Of a DNA stretch of 64,000 nt, positions 34,509 through 43,990 are shown piece after piece. The DNA comes from Closterium sp. Naga37s-1. Taxonomy: Eukaryota > Streptophyta > Zygnematophyceae > Desmidiales > Closteriaceae. The stretch is from positions 5,080,001 to 5,144,000 of the forward strand of contig CANJKZ010000724.1 in NCBI GenBank assembly GCA_947471745.1. The letters are read 5' to 3'. Each line of letters opens with the position of its first letter. Within the stretch, counting starts at the first letter, position 1. The position numbers and the translations under genes were made by a program. Below the pieces are notes generated by a model that saw only the letters and a program-made list of their open reading frames with translations, searched no databases and was not told the origin of the DNA.

Positions 34509-36543
34509 CCTACCAGTTCTTCAGTTCTCAGGACGCCACTTTCGACGAGTCAGACACTTATTACAGGAGTCGCCTCCACCAAGGTTCTGATACCTTTTCC
34601 CCCCCACTCTTCCTCACCATTGACCCCCCCCCTAGTCGCCCCGGAACTGACCCCCCCCCCCCCTTCGCGTCCTGCCCCGTCAGGTGTGTCGCACGTCACT
34701 CCGCAGTCTTCTCCCTCGCAACGTCCAGTCTCTATCGTGTCTGGGGATGTGGGAGGTGCGGCTGCGGGGGGTGAGGGTACTGGGGTTGCTGGAGCTGGTG
34801 GCTCCGGCTCTGGGGGTGCAGGAGGTGTGGGTGTGGAGGCCCCTTTAGTGGAGGACACTGCTGCCTCGAGTCGGCAGCCTCGCCCCGCCTCACCCCCTGG
34901 CTTCTTGTCAGTCCCGCAGTTCCCTCCCCGTTCGCCTCAGCGGCCGGTCGCTGTGGAGTCTGGGAGTGTTCTTGCGGGAGGTACTGGAGGCCTTGGGGGT
35001 GTTGTCGGTGGAGGTTCTGGTTCTTAGGGTGCTGGAGCTGGAGGCGCTGCCACCTCGGCGCCTACACCGCGCACTGTCCGTTTCCTGACACGTGAGCAGC
35101 GTCTTGTTCGTTTGGAGAGGGAGGAGCAGGAGCAGTTTAAGAGGGCACAGTAGCAGCAGCAGCACCAGCAGCAGCAACAGCAGCAGCAGCAGCAGCAGCG
35201 AGAGCAGTCTCAGTCGGAGCGCCAGGAGAGAGTAGAGGAGTCACGGCAACAGCAGCAGCAGTCTCAATCGAGTCGTCAGGAGAGAGTAGAGGAGGAGCCA
35301 CGACCGCAGCAGCAGCAGCAGCAGCAGGAGCTTCAGTAGCAGCCTTAGTCAGAGCGCCAGGAGAGAGTAGAGGAGTCACGACAGCAGCGGCAGCAGCAGC
35401 GGCGGCAGTAGCGGCAGCAGCGGCAGCAACAGTCTCAGTCGGAGCGTCAGGAGAGATTAGAGGAGGAGTCACGATTCCCGCAGGAGGCGCAGTTGCAGCA
35501 ACATCAGGAGAGAGTAGGGCAGGAGTCCCACCCGCAGCACCAGGTGCAGTTGCGGCCGCAGCAGGAGAGGGTAGAGCAGGAGTCCTGGCCGTAGCAGCAG
35601 GTGTTGTTGTAGCCACAGTAGGAGAGAGCAGAGGAGGAGCCACAGGAGCAGCAGCAGGGGTAGGTGCTGCCGCAGCGGACGCCAAAGGAGGCGGAGCAGC
35701 AGCGACTGCACGACCTGCCCGACCCAGCGCCTGCACGATTGGTTTTTGGTCCCCTACCATCCCCTCCTGTTCCCCCTGTCGAGTCCCTTTCCTCGTCCCA
35801 GTGGACTCGTCATTCTCCCCTCGGTCGTGCTGTATCCCCAGAGCCTCGTCGGTCCCGTTACCGTGCCGACGGTCCGTTTCACCTTGTTCTTCGCTCTCGT
35901 GTTCTGTCTCCACATGTCCTTCCACAACCTCCTGAGTTGTTGTTCACTATGTTTCACAACCCATTGTCAGACTACCTCTGTGCCTCTCGCCCTGTCGTCT
36001 CCCATGTTCTGTCCGCGTTGGTCACTCACCCGATTGCTCCTCCGCTGTCTGTCTCGGCCCTTGTCACTACTGTCAGTGCCTTTGCCTCTTCGCACCGCCT
36101 TGACTATGCCGCTCACCTGGTGAGCGGCACTATTCGTTCTCCGTCCTCTGGGGTTGCTCCTGTCTTCCCCTTGGAGGTCCTAGAGGACAAGCATTTCGAG
36201 CTTGATTTCCTTGCGGCTGCTGTTCCTCATCTTTGCGCCATGCTGCTTGCCCCTGAGGGGGATCCAGACGCCCTTGACATCCCGATCCCTCACACTCACA
36301 CTGAGGCGGTCTCGAGACCCTGGGCTTCGTACTAGATAGTAGCTGAGGAAGCTGAGATGGCATCTTATAGGTCCACATGCACCTACGTCGACGCCGTCCC
36401 ACCACCTGGGGCGAACTTTTTCAGTGACATGTGCCTCTACAAGGTGAAGCAGCCGCCTGGAGTACCACCAGTGTTCAAGGCGCGCTACGTGGTGAGAAGC
36501 TTCAGTCAGCAAGAGGGGGTAGAATTCTTCCAGACCTTCGCTC
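34509..36543 (+). pseudogene. Copia-5 integrase-RT linker and RT start
   Basis: After the Tc1 insertion the frame continues with DATFDESDTYYRS and a Pro-rich then Gly-rich linker to about 35,025. A Gln-rich minisatellite region with several stops follows (35,140-35,690), then a Pro/Ser stretch. The RT lead-in (LEVLEDKHFELDFLAAAVPH near 36,175) and RT start (GANFFSDMCLYKVKQPPG, FKARYVVRSFSQQ) run up to QTFA, where Copia-6 is inserted at CGCTC. Stops and shifts near 35,027 and 36,335 make it non-functional. Confidence 0.82.
35140..35690 (+). repeat. Gln-rich minisatellite in Copia-5 linker
   Basis: CAG/CAA runs alternate with a conserved block reading SERQERVEE (GAGCGCCAGGAGAGAGTAGA). About eight imperfect units of roughly 55-70 bp are present, and several now contain stop codons. 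Confidence 0.82.
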
Positions 36544-36777
36544 TATTAAGACGAGAGAGTTAGGTAGGGTCGAAAAAGTTCAACTAGGAAGAGAAATGTC
36601 GAGGTACAAAAGAGAGAGGGTTGGAAACCCTAATTGAACCTAGGGTGTGTTCGGTTTGTATTAAGAACTACGAAATGAACCTAAAATGAACCTGAATGCG
36701 TAGCTCTCTCTAAGCATGGAGAAATAATATAAGAACACCACAATAAAGACTAGAGCGAGCTCTAGCCTACTCCAACA
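36544..36777 (-). repeat. Copia-6 3' LTR
   Basis: 234 bp, nearly identical to 42395-42647 but lacking about 19 bp near its outer end and with the terminal TG changed to TA on the plus strand. On the element strand a G-rich polypurine tract (GCCTGGGGGTG) precedes it. Confidence 0.9.
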
Positions 36778-36813
36778 CACCCCCAGGCTAGGTGAAGCTC
36801 TGGAGCAAAACAC

Positions 36814-39800
36814 CTAGCGAACCGGCACACCCCCAGAAGTGGAGAGACGTGTGAGCCCAAGCTTGCGCACGTAGAAACGGTGTGGCGCACGCAGAAGGGC
36901 CTTGGTGAAAATGTCAGCAAGGTTGGCAGCAGCGTCCACCTTGCGCAGACGTAAGAAACCAGACTGCACCAGCTCGCGCACAAAGAAATAGCGGACCTCG
37001 ATATGCTTGCTGCGGGCATGATAGATAGGATTTTCAGTGAGATGAATCATGCTCGCACTGTCACAGGAGAGCGTCACAGAGGACTGAGAGTGACCAAGCT
37101 CAGCAAGGAGAAAGGAGAGCCAGCGAGCCTCCTGAGCTGCCAAGGTGCCTGCGTACAACTCAGCCTCGCAGGTGGAAAGGCAGACAGAGGATGAGCGAGT
37201 AGAGCGCCAGCTTATGAGACCACTGCCAAGAGTGAAACCATAGCCCTGAGATGAGCGGCGATCAGGGTGGGAGTCAGCATAGGAAGAGTCACTGTAGCCG
37301 GAGAGAACGGGAGGAACAGAGCCACCAAGAGTGAGAGCAAGGTCAGAGGTGGCGCGCAGATAGCGCAGGATGCGCTTAGCAGCCACCCAGTGCACGTCAA
37401 TGTGGCGGCCTAGACCAACAAAGCGAGAGAGAACACTGAGGGGGTAAGCAAGGTCGGGGCGAGTGCACATCATAGCATACATGAGAGATCCAACGAGCTC
37501 AGGATAAGGCCGCAGTTCAGAGGAGGGAGCAGGGACGGCAGGGGCAGTTAGTTGATGGTTAGCGGGAAGAGGGGTGGAGACCGGCTTGGCCTGCGACATC
37601 TCAAACCGCTGGAGGATGGACTGGATATAGAAAGACTGGGAGAGAGAGATGGTTCGGGCAGCACGATCACGACGGATCTCCATGCCGAGGTAGTGACGAA
37701 GCTCGCCAAGGTCCTTGCACATGAGACGCGCCTGCAGGGCTTTCTTGACAGCTGCAAGATCGGCGGAGTCCTCAGCAAGCAGCACCAAATCGTCCACATA
37801 GGCAAGGATGTAAAGCCTGTGGGGGGATGTGCGAATGAAGAGACTGGGGTCGGAGGTGGAGGTAGAGAAGCCAAGAGAGTGAAGGGTGGAGGCGAGCTTG
37901 GTGTGCCACTTGCGTGGGGCCTGTTTAAGGCCATACACAGGTCGTTTCAATTCCCAAACCGTGCCTGGAGGGAAAGTGCGAGGAAAGCCAGCGGGGCGCT
38001 CAAGGAATATGCGCTCATGCAGCTCGCCCTAGAGGAAAGCATTGGAAACGTCCATGGAATGGATCTCCCAATTCCAGCGAGCACCAAAGTCAAGAAGGAG
38101 GCGAAGGGTGGGGAGACGGGCTGTGGGGGAGTAAGTGGCAAAGTAATCAATGCCTTCACGCTGAGTGAACCCCTTGGCACAGTAGCGGGCCTTGAAGACA
38201 GGAAGTTCGCCGGGCAGCTGCTTGACACGGAAGACCCATTTGCCTTTGACAATGGTGGCGCCAGGGGGGGGAACAGAGTCAATGTATGAATTAGTTCTGG
38301 TGAATGCCTCACACTCAGCAATGATGGCAGCCATCCACTCAGTGGCATGAAAGCCCGACACAGCCTCGGAGTAGGACTTGGGGGTGGGAATGGCAGCGGT
38401 GTCGACAGAGAGAAGAGTGGGAGAATTGCTAAAGTCACCAACGGTGACACACAGGAGAGGAGAAACAGGATGAATGTTGAAGAGCTCCTCAAAGCGATCT
38501 TCAAGAAGAGTAACATTCTGAGATGGAGAAAGACGAGTGAAAAGAGCAGAGTGCTGAAAATTAGAAAGTGCGCGAGTCATGGAGCGAGTAAGGCGCGGGG
38601 AAGGGGGGGGAATGGGAACAGACGAAGGAGGTGGAGAGGAAGATGGAAGTGAGGAAGGGAGGGGAGCCGAAGATGAAGAGGCGGGTGGAGAGGCGCCATA
38701 GATGATGTCGGAAGGGGGGGCAGTAGAGGCTGGCGCAGAGGGAGGGGTGGGAAGGGGCGGGATAGGAGGGGGGGAGGGAAGGGAAGGACAGACGGCGGCT
38801 GATCGAAATCAGACCAGTGAAGAGAGGGGACAGGAGGGGCGGGTGGGGGGGAATGGAATGGGGATTGAGTCACATCGAAAATGACGTCCTGGCTGCGGAT
38901 GAGTTGGTGAGAGGAAGGGGCATAGAAAAGATAGCCAGGACAGTCAGAGTTGATGCCAAGTAATGCACAGAGCTGCGTCTTGGGAGCGAGTTTCCCACCC
39001 TGACGGGACCGGTCTGCTAGATTGACAAGAACATGGGCGACACACCCCCAGACCCAAAGAGGGCGAACAGAGGGCTGGCGGCCAGTCCAAAGCTAGAAGG
39101 GGGTGGTACTAGGGCGAAGAGGATGAGGGCGGAGGTTAGAGAGTAGAGTGGCATGGAGGAGAGCATAGCTCCAAAGAGAGTGGGGAGCGGAGGCATGGGT
39201 GAGAAGGCAGCGAGTGATTTCCATGAGAGTGCGATTGCGACGCTCGGCAACCCCATTCTGTTCGGGTGAGTGAGGAAGAGTGGAGGTCTGGCGAATGCCA
39301 TGAGAGGCACAGTAAGAGGAGAGAGAGTGATTAAAGAATCCGCCACCACCATCCGAGTGGAAGCGCGCAACAGGACGCTTAAAGCGTAGACGAGCCTGCT
39401 CAGCCCAGCGAATGATGAGGGAGGGAGCGTCATATTTGGCACGGAGGGGATAGACAGTGGAAAATCGTGAGTGGTCATCAACCAAAAGCAGAAATTAGCG
39501 ATGACCCTGACGAGAAGCAGTAGGTGAAGGACCCCAGAGGTCCATATGAACAAGGTCAAGGGGTTGGGGAGAGGCAGAGGGAGAAGAGGGATGGGGTGAC
39601 TGGGATAATTTGGCCTGGACACATGGGGTGCATGGAGGAGCAGGAGAGGGAGGAAGGGGGGGGAGAGAGGAAGGGAGGCCATGAAGAAGCTTGGAGGAGA
39701 CCATACTGCGAAGAAGGGGAAAATTGGGGTGGCCAAGCCGATGATGGAGGAGAAGGGTAGGTTGAGTGAGAGAACGACAGTCGCAAGAAGGAACGGGAGG

Positions 39801-41403
39801 GGCGGAAGCGGAAGAGGCATGATGGGCAGAAGGGGGGAGAGAGACACGAAGAGTGTAGAGGCGAGTGATAGGGGAAAGAGTAAAGCGTGCAAGATGGCGG
39901 TTGCGATGATAGAGATCACAATAGGAGTCCCATTAAGGAAAGATAGCTCGCACACAAAGACGTTGAAGAGCAGAGAGAGAGAGAAGGTTGTGGCGGCAGG
40001 AAGAGACATAGAGGCCAGTCACAGCACCAGAGGGGGAGGCAGGACAAGGAAGAGAGGAGGTAGCAGTGCAAGTCATGGTCATGGTATCCCCAGCTCCTTG
40101 AATGGAGAGGGGATGGGGAAAAGAGCGAAGCACACCAGCGTCACGAAAACAGAGTCAATGGCACCACTGTCAAGAACAAACTCACGAGTGTGAGGGAGAG
40201 AAAGAGCAGCAGCTGTGGGACGAAGATACTAAGAATCATTGCCATTAACAGAAGGAGCAAACATCATGGCAAAACGAGGGTCCATAAGGGGAGAAGCCCC
40301 CAGAATGCTATCCTGACTAGGCATAGTCACACTGAGAGCAGAGGTTTGAGCATTGGTACCAGAGTCAGCAGCCACAAGTACCGCCTGGGCAGAAGACTGG
40401 CGACGCTGGCGAGAGAGTTGAAGCCAGTTGGGAGGAAAGGTGTTGCGAGGGCGAGAGGAAGCAGCGGCGGCAGTGGAGGTGGGGAGAGGGGGGGGGGGGC
40501 GGAAGAGGGTGTGACAGCGGCAGCAGTAGGAGGGCAGCTGCGGAGGTTGAGCTCTGCCTGGAGGAGGAAGGCAGAGACACGAGAGAACGACCACTGGTCG
40601 GCAGGGCGCTCACCATACAGAGTGACATGAACACTGTATTCAGGAGTGAGGCCTGTGAGGAGGAGGGCACCGCACACATGATCGGAAAGTTCAAACTTTT
40701 GAGAGGCAAGTTGGGAGGACAACGTCTGCACACGAGCGATGTAGTCCGCCATGGTGGTGAAATCAGCAAGGCGAAGAGAGGTGAGCTCGCGTAAGAGGGC
40801 AATGACACTGATAGGAGTCTGCGACTGGAAGCGCTCGGTAAGATAGCCGAGAAGGTCCTTGGCATAGCGGATGTGCGAGCACTGAGGGAGAAGAGTTGGA
40901 GGGAGGGAGGCAAGGATGACCTGACAGGCACGTGCGTTGGCAACTTGCCAGTCAGCGAGAAGGTTAGAGTGAGATGGAGCAGAGGAAATGGGCGTAGACG
41001 CAGAGCGAGGAGAAGGGGCAGCGAGGTGCTCAGTGAGGCGCTTGCGGGTGCTCTCGAGGGACTCAGCAAGAATACGAGCTAAGTCACGGGCAGCAGCATT
41101 GTCAGGAGCAGCCGTGGCGGTGGCTTGCACCGTGGTCACAAGCCGCTCAGTGTCAGCAATGGCAGCACGGAGGCCATCAGCATAGGGGTCAGAGGAGGAA
41201 GAGGTGGGTCCAGAGGGAGAGGTGGGAATGGCGCCAGAACCACTCTGCTGAGTGACAAACCAGAGGTTAAAGCCACTCACGAGGGTGCCAGACAGCGTGC
41301 GCTCAAGACAGTTCAGCCAACTGGGGAAGTTGAATGCACTGCCATCGGGCGCAAGCTGAAGGACCAGCAGAGGGAGGGAGGGGAGGGCGAGAGAGGTCGC
41401 CAT
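36814..41403 (-). pseudogene. Copia-6 gag-pol polyprotein, broken
   Basis: Gag begins with ATG at 41403 (MATSLALPSLPL). A UBN2-type gag runs to about 40,327 and the protease Asp motif (LDSGAIDSVF) lies near 40,170. GAG-pre-integrase has CTPCVQAKLSQS. Integrase has HMDLWGP, VDDHSRFSTVYPL, FHSDGGGGFF and NGVAERRNR. RT starts near 38,580 (WVFRVKQLPGELP) and continues to YVDDLVLLAED near 37,790; RNase H has YSDSSYADSHPDRRSSQGY near 37,260. Breaks: frameshifts in late gag/protease and after integrase (about 39,000-39,100), and stops at 39495-39497 and 38029-38031 (TAG where relatives have Gln, FL-stop-GELHE). RT-RNase H is open from 37950 to 36814. Confidence 0.88.
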
Positions 41404-41449
41404 GAGGAGGAGGAAACAGCTGCAGAGCAGATGTGGGGAGAGGTATAAG

Positions 41450-41745
41450 AGGCGGAGGAATAAGGGCGGGGTAGTCTGCTGCTGAGCCGCTGAGGGGAGA
41501 AACAAGAGGAGGAGGGAAAGTGGCGGAATAGTCTGCTGCTGAGCCGATGCGGGGAGAAACTAGAGGAGGAGGGAAAATGGCGAAGTAGTCTGCTGCTGCG
41601 CCGATGAGGGGAGAAACCAGAGGAGGAGGGAAAATGGCGGAGTAGTCTGCTGCTGCGCCGATGAGGGGAGAAACCAGAGGAGGAGGGATAGCGGTGGAGA
41701 AGTCTGCTGCTGTGCCGCTGAAGGGAGAAACAAGAGGAGGAGGGA
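41450..41745 (-). repeat. 57-bp tandem repeat in Copia-6 leader
   Basis: About five units of exactly or nearly 57 bp (19 codons) lie between the 5' LTR and gag. On the element strand they read PPPLVSPLIGAAADYSA-like units in an open frame (41833-41303) that overlaps the gag start. 41,830-42,380 is leader without recognisable content. Confidence 0.85.
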
Positions 41746-42394
41746 GAGTAGGGAAGAGTGTGCAGTTGAGCAGTTGAGAGGAGGATGTTGAGGAGGAGGG
41801 AAGGTGTGGAAGAACAACAGCTACACAACACAATCAGCTACCAGCTGCAGCAGATGAAGAGAGAAAAGAGGTGGAGGAGGGGTGAGATAGTGGAGAGGGA
41901 AGCACAAAGGAGAGAGGGAAGGAGGAGGAGGGTGAGGGAAGGGGCGGATTGAGGAAGGGCAGAGCGCGCCGCAAGGAAGGGCAGGCACGCGTGCTACTGG
42001 ACGGTGCTTAGCGCGCGCGGCGGCAGGAGTGCAATGCGTGCGCGACGAGACAGGGAGGGGGGAGGGGATAGCTGAGCGCGTTACGGGCGGAAATCGGCGT
42101 GCTATTGTCCGAAACGTAAGGAGGAGGAAGCGGGATGAAGAGGGAAGATGTGGGCGGATAATCTGAACGGTAGGGAAGTGCGCTACGGACTAGATTAGGG
42201 CACCCGAGCGAGTATAACGAAGAGAACCGCGCGGATGCTAAGAGTGACGAGAAAGAAACGAGAGGAAAGGGAAAAAAAAAAAAAACAAAAAAAATGTCGT
42301 CTAGCCAAGTAGCGCGGAAAACGGCCTAAGGGCCGGAGATTATCTAAGAAATGCGGATGAATACGAAACGCCTAGGACTACGCTCTGAATACCA

Positions 42395-42647
42395 TGTTAA
42401 GATGAGAGGAGCCATGGATGGCGAGAGAGTTAGGTAGGGTCGAAAAAGTTGAACTAGGAAGAGAAATGTCGAGGTACAAAAGAGAGAGGGTTGGAAACCC
42501 TAATTGAACCTAGGGTGTGTTCGGTTTGTATTAAGAACTACGAAATGAACCTAAAATGAACCTGAATGCGTAACTCTCTCTAAGCATGGAGAAATAATAT
42601 AAGAACACCACAATAAAGACTAGAGCGAGCTCTAGCCTACTCCAACA
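42395..42647 (-). repeat. Copia-6 5' LTR
   Basis: 253 bp. On the plus strand it reads TGTTAAGATGAG...CTACTCCAACA. On the element strand the primer site TGGTATTCAGAGCG follows directly at 42394-42381. Confidence 0.92.
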
Positions 42648-42708
42648 CGCTCCCACCCCGAAGATGACCACTCTACGGGTGTTGCTGTATGTTGCAGCAC
42701 TGCGCGAC

Positions 42709-42838
42709 TGTCAGATTTATATGACAGAGCTACTGTAGGCTATAGTGGGGTAGCACATATGGGGTACAGTTTTCCAGGGTTTGCATTTTGTACCCAACTT
42801 TCCCTTAGTCATTTTCATTCCTGCTTTCTTAATTCACA
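42709..42838 (+). repeat. Copia-7 5' LTR
   Basis: 130 bp, TGTCAGATTTATATGAC...TTAATTCACA. TTATATGA near the start may act as a TATA element. The only difference from the 3' LTR is one C/T in CTGYTTTCTT. Confidence 0.95.
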
Positions 42839-42954
42839 TGGTATAGAGCGGGTTCCTACATGGGACCGTTCCTTCCTAAGGGCCCACCATAACGATTTTT
42901 TTTTTTTTAGCTGCCCGACGCGCATTGCGCCCCTGCCCTAAAATTTTTTTTAGC

Positions 42955-43915
42955 GGCCCCCCCCCTAGCGGCCCTTACGCGGCCCCTACGCGGCCCCTAC
43001 CCGGCCCCTACGTCGCCCCTGACGCGGCCCCTACGCGGCCTCTGACGCGGCCCCAACGCGGCCCCTGACGTGGCCCCTACGCGGCCCCTGGCGCGGCCCC
43101 AACGCGGCCCCTGACGCGGCCCCAACGCCGCCCCTGACGCGGCCCCTACGCAGCCCCTGACGCGGCCCCTGCCGCGGCCCCTGACGCGGCCCCTACGCGG
43201 CCCCTACGCTGCCCCTGAGGCAGCCCCTGACGCGGCCCCTGACGCGGCCCCTCCATCGCCACTACCGCGGCCCCTACGCCGCCCCTGATGCCGCCCCTGA
43301 CGCGGCCCCTGCCGCGGCCCCTAACGAGGCCCCTGACGCGGCCCCTGACGCGGCCCCTGCCGCGGCCCCTGACGAGGCCCCTGACGCGGCCCCTGACGCG
43401 GCCCCTACGCCGCCCCTGACGCGGCCCCTGACGCGGCCCCTGACGCGGCCCCTGACGCGGCCCCTGACGCGGCCCCTGCCGCGGCCCCTGCCGCGGCCCC
43501 TGACGCGGCCCCTGACGCGGCCCCTGCCGCGGCCCCTGCCGCGGCCCCTGACGCGGCCCCTGACGCGGCCCCTTCGCCGCCCCTGCCGCGGCCCCTACGC
43601 CGCCCCTGACGCGGCCCTCTCCTGCACCTGACGCGGCCCCTAGCGGCCGGCCGCTGCCGTCCCTGAGGCAGCAGCCGCCGCCGTCTCTGCAGCAGCAGTC
43701 GCAGCCGAACGGCCGAGCTGCCGAGCCGCCGAGCCGCCCAGCAGCCGAGCCGCCCAGCCGCCGAACCGCCCAGCAGCCGAGCCGCCCAGCAGCCGAGCCA
43801 CCGAGCCGCCCAGCAGCCGAGCCGCCGAGCCGCCCAGCAACCGAGCCGCCGAGCCGCCGAGCCGCCCAGCAGCCGAGCCGCCGAGCCGCCCTGCAGCCGA
43901 GCCACCCGAGCCGCC
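42955..43915 (+). repeat. Copia-7 leader: GC-rich tandem repeats
   Basis: 42,955-43,640 is built mainly from 11-12-bp units (GACGCGGCCCCT and variants). 43,690-43,915 is built from CCGAGCCGCCCAGCAG-type units. No start codon with a meaningful frame precedes gag at 43991. The complementary strand has dozens of GGGG runs spaced 8-10 bases apart. Confidence 0.92.
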
Positions 43916-43990
43916 CTGTCCGGTAAGAGCAGCGCCCCTTTCACAGCACTGCCCTCACCCTACTGTTTGCGCTGCTAGTCTACTACTGTC

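Larger units (their letters stand above)
36544..42647 (-). mobile_element. Copia-6: Copia element on the minus strand
   Basis: 6,104 bp flanked by CGCTC (36539-36543 and 42648-42652). The minus-strand order is 5' LTR (42647-42395), primer site, a leader with 57-bp repeats, gag, protease, integrase, RT, RNase H and 3' LTR (36777-36544). It sits in the RT of Copia-5 between QTFA and SPTPKM. It differs from the Copia-3/7/8 family in leader, LTR and protein sequence. Confidence 0.93.

Noticed and set aside
35137..35925. Ala/Pro-rich antisense ORF of 262 codons
   Set aside because: It is antisense of the Gln-rich minisatellite in the Copia-5 linker; no independent evidence.
43405..43944. Antisense ORF of LLGGSAARLLGG and AAGAASGA repeats
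   Set aside because: It is a translation of the GC-rich tandem-repeat leader of Copia-7, a composition artefact.
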